This document shows, in pieces, positions 33,201 to 42,072 of a stretch of DNA of 64,000 nt. Made by a program: the position numbers and the translations under genes. Below the pieces are notes generated by a model. That model ran no database searches, was not told where the DNA came from, and saw only the letters and a list, made by a program, of their open reading frames with translations. Source of the stretch: JALOLV01 sp046295175 (lineage in GTDB: Bacteria; Bacteroidota; Bacteroidia; Cytophagales; Spirosomataceae); NCBI GenBank assembly GCA_046295175.1, contig JBKBNY010000005.1:124001-188000 (forward strand), in the 5' to 3' direction. Each line of letters starts with the position of its first letter. The stretch's first letter is position 1.

Positions 33201-35429
33201 CGAAACCGTCAGGTCTGGTACTAAATTAGGACTAATCGTGATACTTTGGTTTGCCGAATTACTTCCTGATGCTCCACCTCCCAAAACAACACTATTGATA
33301 ACTACGATTGTACTTTGATTGGCCGTTGGTGTTACATTCAGTATCAATGGTGTACCATTTCCACCAGCGTTAATAACCGTACTGCTCTGGGCTATTATAA
33401 TTGTCGTGCCATTGGCTTGTGGCGATGCGTTGACCGTCCAGCCTGCTCCGGTAAAAGAATTATAGCTTACTCCAGCGGGTAAAGTAGTAGTTATGGTATA
33501 AACACCACTTGTGGCAACATTGCCAGTATTACTCAATGTAAATGTATATGTCGTTGCATTGCCCGATATAACAGTCGATGCTCCGCTAATGCTGATTCCG
33601 ATATTTGGTAATTGTGGCCGTGTGACCGTCAGGTTGAACGTCGAATTAATTATTCCAGTAGTACCACCGCCCGACAAAGAATTATTTATTGACAATAACG
33701 TATTATTCGGAAAAGATGCCGAAGGCGTTACGTTTATCGTGAGTGGAGGCACTGCTCCACCTGCTGCTATTATGGTATTGCTTTGAGCAGTGAGAATAAT
33801 CGAGCCATTTACCTGACTGGCAGATGCCACTGCCCAACCAGTACCAGTAAATGAATTGTATGTTATTCCCGCTGGTAATGTGATTATGAGATTGTACGCT
33901 CCCGAAGTACTCGCATTGCCAATATTCGTAATATTGTAAATTATATTGGTTTGGTTGCCAGCCGTTACGGTGCTATTACCCGTAATAGATAAATTAAATA
34001 CTGGTTTGGGAGCAGCCGAGATGTTAGATGTAAAACTAAAGTTATTGTTATTGGGGGATGTATCGCCACCGCCAACTATAAATCCACTGTACAAAACTGA
34101 ACTTCCACCTACAAGAGAGGCCGATGGTGTTACATTCAAAACCAACGGAACAGCACTACCTCCTGCATTGACAGTAGCCGATGAAGTTGCGTTTATCAAT
34201 GTACTACCATTGCCCTGAATTGTCGAGGTTAAATTCCAGCCACTTCCCGAAAACGAGTTATAACTAATCCCCGTTGGTAAGGTCAGACTAACCGAATACT
34301 GGCCCGAAGTTGGTGCTGTACCGATATTACTTAAATTAATCGAATAACTCGTTTGAGTCCCCGCCATGATATTGCTCTGCCCTGTCATTGTTGCCGACAA
34401 GTCAGGAATTGTGTTATTGATGACTGTTGGCCCCCATAAATAGTTATTGTTAGAGGCATTAGAATCTCCGCCTCCGCTGATGTTTCCGCTGATGGTAACA
34501 ATCGAATTATTGGCCAAAGTATTTGCCGCCGAAAGCGTCAGCGTAACCACACTGCTTGCCGAGGCATTCAGTATTCCCGAATTCTGGCACGTTACTAAAG
34601 TTGTACCCCCCGGCTGATTGGTACTACTGCAAACCCAGCCGCTTCCGCCATTGCTGATATATGACACCCCAGACGGAAGTGTTGTTTGAATCTGATACGT
34701 GCCACTCGAAGCCGCATTGCCGATGTTGGCAGCGGTTAGTGTAAGCGAATAATTGCTCCCAACCGTAATTGTCGATGCTCCCGACGGAGTAACTCGTAGA
34801 TCTGGTGCAGTGGCTTGGCAGTTTACCGCTCCTCCGTAGTTTCCTTGGTAAACATTTCCAAAGCCAAATCCAGCGATAGACATACTATTTCCAGGGTTTG
34901 AATTGGCAGAGTTTGGACTCTTAAAAGGGTCGCTTGCGTTTTCAAACAACGATGCCGCCCCAACGCATGCCCCGACATTCTTGAAACTCAGAATTTCGAC
35001 TTCTTGATTGGCAGCAATATCAAATAATATCGGACTGGCACTGTTATTAAACCCAAATGAGATATAGGCAAATCCGGGATTCTCGCTCGGCGAATCTACC
35101 CGAGTCGAAGACCACAGCATCTCTGAGGTGATACCTGTGTTGGTGTTTGTGACTGATTTGCCCTTGACATCGCCCACCAGAAACTTATTGGTATTGGAGT
35201 GAGGGACTACAATCGTGACTTGAGCAGAACCGATTCTTGCTTGTGAACCACTGTAAGCCAAGGCTGACTTCATAAGCACCCTATACGTGACCTTATCGGC
35301 ATCGAGGGTTATTTTGTATGTTACTTGTCCGAATGTGAGGGCAGTTATCATCCAAAAAAAGATGAACGAGATGGCTCTTATACGGCAATAAAAGCTCATC
35401 GCTGCTGATTTTTTGAGCAATGGATACAT
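30213..35429 (-). CDS. Exported CARDB-repeat protein with Ig-like C-terminus
   Basis: The protein has 1738 residues. It starts MYPLLKKSAAMSFYCRIR and then has a hydrophobic signal core ending TFGQ; ATG 35399 is an alternative start. Residues ~37-200 are the shared N-terminal module (TYKITLDADKVTYRVLMKS). About eight CARDB-like repeats of ~140 residues follow, each with [PA][DNV][LFI]...G..[ST]..N.GN and LPAG[IM][TS][YF]NSF blocks. A DUF11-type domain comes next (~1290-1400). Then there is an Ig-like segment with a cysteine-rich end (CPVGGCCDII) and two YY..Q.NAQ..LN.LTN repeats. It ends in a short cysteine-containing tail (LDCCKPTICVPF) with no recognisable type IX sorting domain. An AraC-family regulator lies 115 bp upstream on the same strand. 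The role is probably surface adhesion. Confidence 0.9.
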   Translation of the reverse strand: MYPLLKKSAAMSFYCRIRAISFIFFWMITALTFGQVTYKITLDADKVTYRVLMKSALAYSGSQARIGSAQVTIVVPHSNTNKFLVGDVKGKSVTNTNTGITSEMLWSSTRVDSPSENPGFAYISFGFNNSASPILFDIAANQEVEILSFKNVGACVGAASLFENASDPFKSPNSANSNPGNSMSIAGFGFGNVYQGNYGGAVNCQATAPDLRVTPSGASTITVGSNYSLTLTAANIGNAASSGTYQIQTTLPSGVSYISNGGSGWVCSSTNQPGGTTLVTCQNSGILNASASSVVTLTLSAANTLANNSIVTISGNISGGGDSNASNNNYLWGPTVINNTIPDLSATMTGQSNIMAGTQTSYSINLSNIGTAPTSGQYSVSLTLPTGISYNSFSGSGWNLTSTIQGNGSTLINATSSATVNAGGSAVPLVLNVTPSASLVGGSSVLYSGFIVGGGDTSPNNNNFSFTSNISAAPKPVFNLSITGNSTVTAGNQTNIIYNITNIGNASTSGAYNLIITLPAGITYNSFTGTGWAVASASQVNGSIILTAQSNTIIAAGGAVPPLTINVTPSASFPNNTLLSINNSLSGGGTTGIINSTFNLTVTRPQLPNIGISISGASTVISGNATTYTFTLSNTGNVATSGVYTITTTLPAGVSYNSFTGAGWTVNASPQANGTTIIIAQSSTVINAGGNGTPLILNVTPTANQSTIVVINSVVLGGGASGSNSANQSITISPNLVPDLTVSVSGQNPLTIGGNSTLTYNINNIGSGSTNGQYSFTTTLPAGISYSSFSGTGWSVTATPQANGTTIITAQNSTIINAGGSATPLILNIGVANTLSNNSTLILNTTVFGGGDTNTSNNSSIYTVIATISNSNADLTTVIIGPSMVTPNTPINYTINVSNIGVGATSGTYFLNTTIPAGMTFNSYSGGSMWTCQNTAQSNGTTLVSCQSLTPLSANANATPIILNLTPVNNLAGGSTLTVYALVSGGGDNSSSNNSFTFTSTVSTNNNTNRPDLKVIILGPTNVASGIATNYSLNVQNVGNATSYGLYTLTTTLPAGMTFNSFSGGNWFCGTTPQANNTTQVFCQTSVPIGVGGNASFLTFNLTANGNSQNSFTINTVVNGGGETNQSNNTSSLTLTTSSSGNPSLNVNISGANIVTPGVATNYTINVSNNGTSSTSGIYYVTTYIPEGFTYNSSSGNGWSCSSVNQSNGTTKLICQSSNPIAIGGSGVPIIVNLTPKISNPNNTLLIINSDVVGGGSINTTTNFFNFYAQVLSSIDLELGLSISNKTPTIGQPITYTVVLTNKGPAAAANVSVLVNLPPALSGITFGQVFNGNSQPANFNPSTGYWSVASLGVNQSITLTITGTVNQKGVFFATAEIMQANMPDTDSVVGNGNELEDDFGRVCFTVPITICAGESYQVNIPSTYTNVQWLRNGTPIQGATSNSYTITQAGNYSFTSNVSCPVGGCCDIIVQQGTTPTMSITQPSVVCSSINLATVPIRINNVQVQVGLTYYSSQANAQSGLNQLTNTTVSTTGTYWVRYQAFGECSVVGSINVNISGPALTVPTTFNTCSGSLLSSIPVSVNGSAITVGLTYYTNQSNAQLAINPLTNLAITSAGTYWIRYQTTDGCFNIASVNVTLNATKPTIPNVADQSPQCPITAVNLVALQPSSPSTTGGTFEWHTANSPSSPLVTNASSVGAGTYYIFEKSTNQCYSDGDAVKVVILDCCKPTICVPFTISRN

Positions 35430-35544
35430 GTTGTTATAAGGAAAGCTATACTTTGTAATGTTTTCAAACTTCTATCCAAACAAAACACCCCGCCGACGAT
35501 TGTGTCTGAAATGTAAATAATCGCAAGGGTTTTGTCTTTTAGAA

Positions 35545-36417
35545 CTATTGATTTTGCACGTTGATTTTACTTGGTAATTGTGTAGTATATTTCTTAAAGG
35601 TTTTGGTAAAATTACTGATATGGTTGTACCCGAATTCTTCCGAAACCTCCGAGACTGTTTTTTTATGATTAATGATTAAATCTTTCGCTTTATTCATTCT
35701 TACTGACAAATAATACGAATACGGACTCTGCCCAAAGAGTTTCTTAAAACTCGTTTTAAACTTGGTGGTACTCATGCCTGCAATCATGGCGAGTTGTTCG
35801 ATATTCTCGGGAGCTGTACTGCTCGTAAGCAACTTTTGCCGAACCCCATAGAGACGTTCGACCTCACCCAAACTAATATTTAGTTCTGCTTCTTTGGGTT
35901 TGATAAACAAAGCATTAATTATCTCTAAAACGAGTTGATTCGATACATACAGATACCCGAAAACCTTGTTTGACTCATCGGTTTCTAAGAATCCAGCCAA
36001 TTCATTTACTTTTAAAATATTAATCGGTACTTCTTCGATGGTTTTTATGGGTAATTCAAACAAACCATTGAGAAGTTCGGTCTGCTCATTTGAGAGGTTT
36101 TCATTTAACCATTCGGCATCAAAATCAAAGGCATAAAAAGTAGTATCTTGATTGAACCGTAATGATTCACTACGACCTATTATATATATATGCCGCAAAA
36201 TGCTTTTATCTCCGATAAATATTTTGGTATCTGAATTAACCTTCGGAAAAAATAAGACGGTGAGATTTATCGAATCCTCTTTGTTGAATTTGAATGTAGC
36301 GTTGGCCTCGACAATGTTTTTTGTTACTGACAATCCATTAGGCAATAGTAATATCTCCGAAGAAAAATCTTCGATAGACTGATGGTCATGGTTATTAGTG
36401 TTTACTCTTTTGTCCAT
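35545..36417 (-). CDS. AraC-family transcriptional regulator
   Basis: The protein has 290 residues, near the family norm. The N-terminal ~190 residues form an unassigned ligand or effector region. The C-terminal ~95 residues hold the two helix-turn-helix motifs: EQLAMIAGMSTTKFKTSFKK, then KTVSEVSEEFGYNHISNFTK and the terminal FKKYTTQLPSK. It is divergent from the 36616 gene (198-bp gap) and lies just upstream, on the same strand, of the CARDB-repeat protein at 30213-35429, so either may be its target. A second, related AraC protein is encoded at 38474. Specificity cannot be read from sequence. Confidence 0.9.
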   Translation of the reverse strand: MDKRVNTNNHDHQSIEDFSSEILLLPNGLSVTKNIVEANATFKFNKEDSINLTVLFFPKVNSDTKIFIGDKSILRHIYIIGRSESLRFNQDTTFYAFDFDAEWLNENLSNEQTELLNGLFELPIKTIEEVPINILKVNELAGFLETDESNKVFGYLYVSNQLVLEIINALFIKPKEAELNISLGEVERLYGVRQKLLTSSTAPENIEQLAMIAGMSTTKFKTSFKKLFGQSPYSYYLSVRMNKAKDLIINHKKTVSEVSEEFGYNHISNFTKTFKKYTTQLPSKINVQNQ

Positions 36418-36615
36418 AAAAAAGGTTTGTTTCGATACGCAAAACCTCTCACGTCCAATAGCAACTTAGGAAAACATCTAAGATGAAATCAAAAACTTTG
36501 CCAATCAGTCAAAAAAGATAATTCTTTTGCCATTCCAGACATTAATCAGCCCCATCAAAAAAACTTGTATCTTTTTTGATAATCCACAATTTGACGACTT
36601 AGGTCACAACGCGAT
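36418..36615. promoter_or_regulatory. Divergent control region with a 9-bp inverted repeat
   Basis: This 198-bp region separates the AraC gene (minus) from the 36616 gene (plus). It holds an inverted repeat, ATCAAAAAA / TTTTTTGAT, at 36554-36580, 36 bp before the 36616 start. That site is a possible operator or terminator-like element. No consensus promoter pair was identified with confidence. Confidence 0.35.
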
Positions 36616-38166
36616 ATGTGGATTAAAATCTGGTGTCTTTCCATCTTTATACTTCTTTTTACTGGGCGAACTTATGCACAAGTTCAGCTAAAACTCACTT
36701 TGGATGCCGACGGAAAAACCTACAAAGTTTTCGCAAAATCGAGTGCGAGTTACACCGGAACACGGGCATTAATCACAACCTCTCAGATAAGTATAGCTGT
36801 ACCACACGGAGTAGGGAATAACCGATTTATTGTCGAAAACCTTACTTCTGGCATCCCAAATATGCGTTGGCGGCTCACCGACCGAGTGGATGCTCCTGTC
36901 GAAAATCCTGAAAAAGATTATCTTTTTTTCAATTTTATCAATAATCAAACTCCGCTTATTCTGTTTGATATTGCGGCTGGTCAGGAAATCCTCCTTTTCA
37001 GTTTTACTCGCAAAGGCAATTGCATCGGCAAGGCCAATATTGTTGAAGAAAACAACGATGCTTTTTGGCCGCCCAATTCATTAAATACCAATATCGGAAT
37101 CAATTTTTCGGTTGTTGGGGCTTTGGGGAATGCCTACCGAGGCAATTACGATGCTCCGCCAGTTCTGAAAGTTACTGCCGATAAGGTCAATCCGTGTGCG
37201 GGTACAAAGGTCAATTTTACGATACAAACCAGCGTGCCAGTACCAAATGCCCGATTTGAATGGTACATTGATAACGTCTTGCAGGCATCGGCAACCGGAC
37301 AAACCTTTAGTTATGATTTACCCAAAAAAGACTTCAATTATTCGTTTACAGCCAGTGTAAAAATGGTTATTGAGGGTACAACCGACTGCGATGATTATAC
37401 CACTCGCTCAAAGGCTTATTTGGATGTAAAAGGCTCTCCGATGCTCGATTGGCTCGAAAAAGTCGAAAATTGTAGCAATTTACCCACCAATTTACGCGTG
37501 AGTACTTCGCCAAATGCCGATTTGAAATGGGAAAAAAACGGAAGTGTGGTTGGGGCAAATTCTGAAACCCTCCAAGTAACCGAAAGCGGAAATTATAGCA
37601 TAACAGCCTCGCTCAATGGCTGTGAGAATTCGCTAAAACCGCTCAACATCATCGCTTCAAATCAGACGAGTTCGTTTAAGGTAGATGCAGGCAAAGACAC
37701 GACTGTACTAGAAGGTGAAGCATTGATTTTGCAAGGCAAAAGCGATTTGGGAGTTGTTTTTGAATGGACTCCGAATGCGAATATGAAAAATGCCAATACG
37801 CTGAATCCAACGGTTTATCCAACCGAAAATACTACTTACAAACTCACTGCAAAAGATGCTAACGGCTGCCCAGCCGAAGATGAAGTTTCGGTAAAAATCT
37901 TTAATAAATTACTGATTCCCAATGGCTTTACACCTAACAACGATAACGAAAACGACACTTGGGTCATTCGGCACGTTGAGCAGTATCCAGACTGTATCGT
38001 GCAGGTTATCAATCGTTGGGGTAATACCGTTTATAGGTCGGTTAGTTATCCTACTCCGTGGGATGGTCGAGATTCGCAGGGGCGATTATTGGATATAGGT
38101 ACTTATCTCTACAAAATCATCACTGCTAAAAAAACTTACAGCGGCACCGTGATTATTTTGTATTAA
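36616..38166 (+). CDS. Exported protein with gliding-motility-associated (type B) C-terminal sorting domain
   Basis: The protein has 516 residues. The signal peptide is MWIKIWCLSIFILLFTGRTYAQ. Residues ~23-175 are the module shared with the giant surface proteins (KLTLDADGKTYKVFAKS, ..TTSQISIAVPHG). Two Ig/PKD-like segments follow (~180-430), including a GxDTTVLEGE...LQG motif typical of such folds. The last ~85 residues match the gliding motility-associated C-terminal domain: IPNGFTPNNDNENDTW, then VQVINRWGNTVYRS, then PWDGRDSQG...GTYLYKI. That domain is a type IX secretion signal in Bacteroidota. Of the five related proteins this is the only one whose sorting signal can be seen. It is flanked by two AraC regulators. 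Confidence 0.92.
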   Translation: MWIKIWCLSIFILLFTGRTYAQVQLKLTLDADGKTYKVFAKSSASYTGTRALITTSQISIAVPHGVGNNRFIVENLTSGIPNMRWRLTDRVDAPVENPEKDYLFFNFINNQTPLILFDIAAGQEILLFSFTRKGNCIGKANIVEENNDAFWPPNSLNTNIGINFSVVGALGNAYRGNYDAPPVLKVTADKVNPCAGTKVNFTIQTSVPVPNARFEWYIDNVLQASATGQTFSYDLPKKDFNYSFTASVKMVIEGTTDCDDYTTRSKAYLDVKGSPMLDWLEKVENCSNLPTNLRVSTSPNADLKWEKNGSVVGANSETLQVTESGNYSITASLNGCENSLKPLNIIASNQTSSFKVDAGKDTTVLEGEALILQGKSDLGVVFEWTPNANMKNANTLNPTVYPTENTTYKLTAKDANGCPAEDEVSVKIFNKLLIPNGFTPNNDNENDTWVIRHVEQYPDCIVQVINRWGNTVYRSVSYPTPWDGRDSQGRLLDIGTYLYKIITAKKTYSGTVIILY

Positions 38167-38473
38167 TCGTGGATTTATTGATTTTTCCGAATCGCTCCCT
38201 CGGAGCAAGCGGTCAATAGCAAACAAATTTATCAATTCTACCGCTCTGCCTCATTGAGGCAAGCCACTTTCAATGTCCCATCTCACAAATACCACTAACC
38301 AGAAAATTAAATGACTTAAAAACTCGGGATATTCGACCAATCTAAGAAATCACGAACTTTGGCATATTTTTAGATAAATCGGCAAATGTATCCGCTTGCT
38401 AACTTTTTCATTTTGTTGGGTTGAATGGTATTTATTTTGCGGGAATTTTAGAAGATTTTTATCTGAATTTTTT
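38167..38473 (+). other. 307-bp intergenic region with a candidate promoter for the second AraC gene
   Basis: There is no coding sequence that I believe. Two short hairpins occur at 38194-38206 (GCTCC/GGAGC) and 38248-38260 (GCCTC/GAGGC). Near the end a TTTG at 38412-38415 is followed after 16 bp by TTATTTTG at 38432-38439. This is one base off the Bacteroidota TAnnTTTG box and sits 35 bp before the chosen start. Confidence 0.4.
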
Positions 38474-39388
38474 ATGCCTAATCCTGCCCAAACGATTTTC
38501 ACAACGCTCAAAATTAATCTTGAATTCCAACAGTTCGAGAAAAACAAGGTTTTGCAGCAACAACTCAAAATCAAAGAGAAAAATATTCAGCCTACATCGG
38601 CAATCGAATTCGACACATCCGATTGTGGCGGTTCGGTTTGTTATCACAAAATTTCTCATTTATTATCGGTCGTAATCCTGCAACTAAAAACCTACAACGA
38701 TGGGATTCGCCTTTGCCTCGACTCTCAAAATTCTCAGAGTAAACCAATCATTTGTATAGAAACCGAATCACGACGAAAAGACAAAGACAGCAAGTGGATT
38801 TCGACGCATTCTCAGTACAATATCCTGCCAGCGACCCACGCCCAAATCATAGTCTTAGGGTTCAATAATAATTTTCAAGATTTAGGTGTAATGCCAAACC
38901 AAAATATGGCATTTACGTATAATGCGTATCGGTATTTTAGTCAAATTTTTGAATTGAGCCACAATAACTTGCTCTATAAAATCACTCAGCAGAGCCTAAT
39001 TTATGCTTTGGTAAATCAGGTCATAAAGACACTCAAAGTGCTTGAGCAAGAAAAAGCGAAAGTATCGGAGAATGACCTGAAAAGTCTGATGCTTTTAGAG
39101 AAATACGAAGTAAAAAAAGATGATTTTAGCAATGATTCGTATTCGATAGAAGAATGGTCTTCGATTGCTTCGATGTGTCCGACCAAATTCAAGAAAATCT
39201 TTAAACTACTTTTTCACGAGCCGCCACATCAGTATTTCTTAAATTACAAAATGGATTTAGCCCAAAGGCTACTACTCAGCAAAAAATTCACGATTTCGCA
39301 AATCGCCAATCGGGTGGGTTATCAAAGTATTGGGCGTTTTTCGTCGGCATTTATGGCAAAATTCGGCATTTTACCAAGTAAGATTTGA
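38474..39388 (+). CDS. AraC-family transcriptional regulator
   Basis: The frame is open from 38396, but I take the ATG at 38474 (MPNPAQTIFTTLK) because the upstream part is not protein-like and overlaps a candidate promoter. The resulting protein has 304 residues. The N-terminal ~215 residues are an unassigned sensor region. The C-terminal HTH region reads SIEEWSSIASMCPTKFKKIF, then FTISQIANRVGYQSIGRFSS and FGILPSK. It is related in layout to the AraC protein at 35545-36417. Its stop lies 7 bp from the end of the convergent ThuA-like gene. Confidence 0.87.
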   Translation: MPNPAQTIFTTLKINLEFQQFEKNKVLQQQLKIKEKNIQPTSAIEFDTSDCGGSVCYHKISHLLSVVILQLKTYNDGIRLCLDSQNSQSKPIICIETESRRKDKDSKWISTHSQYNILPATHAQIIVLGFNNNFQDLGVMPNQNMAFTYNAYRYFSQIFELSHNNLLYKITQQSLIYALVNQVIKTLKVLEQEKAKVSENDLKSLMLLEKYEVKKDDFSNDSYSIEEWSSIASMCPTKFKKIFKLLFHEPPHQYFLNYKMDLAQRLLLSKKFTISQIANRVGYQSIGRFSSAFMAKFGILPSKI

Positions 39389-39395
39389 GATAGAC

Positions 39396-41003
39396 CTACT
39401 TCTTTTTCGTAACATTGATGACCTTAATCTGCAAAGATTCTTCGTCGGTTTCGCCCTGACTATCAGTTACTTTCAATTTTATCTGATAAGTGCCGGGTTT
39501 TGTAAAAGTAAAATCGGCTTGCTGACCGTTCAAAACATTGACTAGTCCGTTTGCGTCAATTTCCCAAGTGTAATTCAGAGCATCTCCCTTATCAAAATCA
39601 TAGGATTCTTCGGCCGAAAAAAGCACTTTCAAAGGCGGTTTTCCTTCGGCGATATTGGCCGATGCCACCGCTACGGGTTTACGATTTTTATCTGAATAAT
39701 CAATTTTCGATAACTGATTTCCTTCTAAAGCATAAAATGCCCCATCATTGCCAATCTCCATGTCTTTGATAAAATCAAACTTCATCGAAGATAAAAACGG
39801 CTCAATGTTTTTTACCTCGTCGTTTTCGTCGAGCGTAATGGCTCGCAAGCCCTCGACAGCATCGTATTCGAGGTTTTTGCCATCATAATATTTGGGCAAG
39901 CGATAAGCAGCCGAGGCGTATTTCGCAAAATTATAATTTACAGTATTGCTAATAGCCGAGGTTGAAGTACTCGTAAAATTGGTCAGAGAAACCAAACTAT
40001 CGCCAAAACATTGCAATCGTTTTACAAAATATTCGTCGGCATTAGTTGTCTTGAAAAATGCGTATAAATAGCCATTTTGTTGAAACTCTGGGTCGAGTTT
40101 GAGCTTACGAAGCCCCGCAAAAGTGTCAATTCTTCCGATGGTTTGTAATTGTCGTCTTTCGGGATGGTAAATCTTAATATCGCCTTTTTCTTCGGCAATA
40201 ATTGGCTTATTATCTGGATTTAAGACAAAAGCCAACGGATTTTCTAAATCTTGTACAAGTGTTTGTTTCAGAAAAAACTGTTCGTTTGGCAGAGCCGAAT
40301 CGGCAACTTTAGTATAATCAGGTAAATTTTTTGGCGAAACTTCTTCGATACCCGCCCAGATGTGATTGATAAAGTCTTCGTTCTGAAAAACGGCTTGCTC
40401 GCCCCCAAGTGCCGTGTAAAACATCTTTCCGCCGTCTTCGGTGGTATAATACCAAGCCCAAGTTTTACCCATGACATCCATCAAAACAGGCTTGCATTTG
40501 ACCGGTAATTCTTTGTAAATCAACGGCTTGTCATTAAGTTTCCAAAGTGGTTGCAGGTCGGTTTTGCCAATCGAAGCATTTGTAATGATGCTCAATTCGG
40601 TCATTGCTGATTCTTTCTCAACTTCGCCGGCAATCATGTTCTGAAACCACAGCCATTTATTGTCTTTTTCGATGACTTGATGGATACCCACAAAACCACC
40701 TCCTGCACGCATAAAACGCTGCAATTCAGCCGATTGCCTAAAATCAAGCTGATTAATAGCGGTATTGAGGAAAACGACTGATTGGTAATTTTTTAAGATT
40801 GACTCCGAAAATTTTTGCGGACTCGATGTAGTATCAAGAATGATTTTTTTGCGTTGTGCAGTTTGTTGTAGGGTTTTGATTCCTTCTTGAATTAGATTTT
40901 GATTGACTTCACTCGGCTTTGCAAAAACCAAAGTACGGATTCGATTTTGAGAAAAAACAGCTTGCGAAACTAACAATGATATGACAAACAAAATTTTTCT
41001 CAT
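39396..41003 (-). CDS. Exported ThuA-like / propeller / PKD-domain protein
   Basis: The protein has 535 residues. The signal peptide is MRKILFVISLLVSQAVFSQ. Residues ~22-225 resemble the ThuA (trehalose-utilisation) domain, with FMRAGGGFVGIHQV and AWYYTTEDGGKMFYTALGG, close to the pattern 'GRVFYTALGH' of the family. Residues ~245-440 look like a divergent sugar-dehydrogenase-type beta propeller (ENPLAFVLNPDNKPIIAEEKGDI). Residues ~445-530 are a PKD domain (GKPPLKVLFSAEESYDFDKGD...YTWEID...PGTYQIKLKVTDSQG). Fusions of this type are common in Bacteroidota and probably act on or bind sugars in the periplasm. The substrate is unknown. Confidence 0.82.
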   Translation of the reverse strand: MRKILFVISLLVSQAVFSQNRIRTLVFAKPSEVNQNLIQEGIKTLQQTAQRKKIILDTTSSPQKFSESILKNYQSVVFLNTAINQLDFRQSAELQRFMRAGGGFVGIHQVIEKDNKWLWFQNMIAGEVEKESAMTELSIITNASIGKTDLQPLWKLNDKPLIYKELPVKCKPVLMDVMGKTWAWYYTTEDGGKMFYTALGGEQAVFQNEDFINHIWAGIEEVSPKNLPDYTKVADSALPNEQFFLKQTLVQDLENPLAFVLNPDNKPIIAEEKGDIKIYHPERRQLQTIGRIDTFAGLRKLKLDPEFQQNGYLYAFFKTTNADEYFVKRLQCFGDSLVSLTNFTSTSTSAISNTVNYNFAKYASAAYRLPKYYDGKNLEYDAVEGLRAITLDENDEVKNIEPFLSSMKFDFIKDMEIGNDGAFYALEGNQLSKIDYSDKNRKPVAVASANIAEGKPPLKVLFSAEESYDFDKGDALNYTWEIDANGLVNVLNGQQADFTFTKPGTYQIKLKVTDSQGETDEESLQIKVINVTKKK

Positions 41004-41085
41004 TCTGCTAATTCAAGTGGTTTAAGGGGAATGCAAAAATAGCCCAATTTTTTATGAAATCATAGCAGATTTTGAATATTTAGCC

Positions 41086-42036
41086 TTACAAAGCCTGCAA
41101 AATCTCATTTACTAACTCGTCTTTGGGCTTCATACCATCGAGCCAATTTATGTGTAATCCTTTGCGTTCCATGCCTCTAAAGTACGTCATTTGCCTTTTT
41201 GAGAATTGATGAATCGCTATTCGTAAACGCTCAGTCATCTCCTCATATTTTAGTCTTCCGGTCAAATATTCAGTAATAAATTTGTATTCTAAGCCATAGA
41301 AAATAAGTTTTTCAGCCGAAATTCCGCTTGCTAATAGGCTTTCGACTTCCCCTATCATTCCGTTATTAAATCGGTCAAAAAGGCGTTTATCAATGCGTTC
41401 ACGGCGGATTTCAGCTGGAACCGAAATCCCAAAAACAATATTCTTAATATTTGAACTTGAACCTCGGAGGTTACGCACCCCGCTTGAACTTTGAATATTA
41501 ACCCCAATCTCGATGGCACGAATCAATCTTTTTCGAGTCGAAATATCGGCTAAATGAGAATACTCAGACGGATTTTGTTTGAATATCTCGAGTAATTCCT
41601 CATCCGATTTAGTGGTCAATTCATCTCGCAAATCTTGATTGATTGGCACGTTGGTGAATTCATAATTTCTCAAAACGGCATCAATGTACATCCCACTCCC
41701 TCCACATAAAATGGCTTGTTTGTTTCGGGCAATAATGTCATCGTAAGCTATCCTAAAATCATGTTGAAATTGGGCAATATGATACTGCTCGCCCGCGTCA
41801 ATCACATCAATCAAATGATATTTAATTAACTCATTATCAACGACATAATCTTGATAATCTTTGCCCGTACCAATATCCATGCGGCGATAAACCTGCCGTG
41901 AATCTGCACTAATGATTTCGCCACCTACTCGTGCCGCCAAAAGTGCAGCTAAACGAGTTTTACCAGAAGCGGTCGGACCAAGAATTGTAATGAGTTTCAA
42001 GTTTTTTAGGAATCTATTTTGAGTTTTCGGCTGCAA
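41086..42036 (-). CDS. miaA: tRNA dimethylallyltransferase
   Basis: The protein has 316 residues, the usual length. This enzyme adds a dimethylallyl group to A37 of tRNAs that read UNN codons. Visible motifs are the P-loop GPTASGKT (residues ~20-27), SADSRQVYRRMDIGTGK (~45-60, including the catalytic aspartate), CGGSGMYID (~110) and RLRIAIHQFSKRQMTYFRG near the end. 'DIGTGK' stands where most homologues have 'DIGTAK', as in one of two miaA lineages I know from Bacteroidota. Divergent from the DUF3127 gene, with only 36 bp between starts. Confidence 0.93.
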   Translation of the reverse strand: MQPKTQNRFLKNLKLITILGPTASGKTRLAALLAARVGGEIISADSRQVYRRMDIGTGKDYQDYVVDNELIKYHLIDVIDAGEQYHIAQFQHDFRIAYDDIIARNKQAILCGGSGMYIDAVLRNYEFTNVPINQDLRDELTTKSDEELLEIFKQNPSEYSHLADISTRKRLIRAIEIGVNIQSSSGVRNLRGSSSNIKNIVFGISVPAEIRRERIDKRLFDRFNNGMIGEVESLLASGISAEKLIFYGLEYKFITEYLTGRLKYEEMTERLRIAIHQFSKRQMTYFRGMERKGLHINWLDGMKPKDELVNEILQAL

Positions 42037-42050
42037 TTTTACTAATTTTG
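42018..42050 (+). promoter_or_regulatory. Candidate Bacteroidota-type promoter for the DUF3127 gene
   Basis: TTTG at 42018-42021 and a perfect TAnnTTTG box (TAATTTTG) at 42043-42050 are separated by 21 bp, slightly longer than usual. The start codon at 42073 is 22 bp downstream. The -33 part overlaps the first codons of miaA on the other strand. Confidence 0.45.
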
Positions 42051-42072
42051 GGGGTTTATTAAATGTATTCTA

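Noticed and set aside
36180..36192. TATATATATATA run
   Set aside because: It lies inside the AraC coding frame and encodes ordinary residues there (YIYI on the coding strand). It is only a low-complexity stretch.
38396..38473. Upstream extension of the second AraC protein
   Set aside because: The 26 extra residues are Trp/Phe/Cys-rich and the segment overlaps a near-consensus promoter. ATG 38474 gives a normal AraC length.
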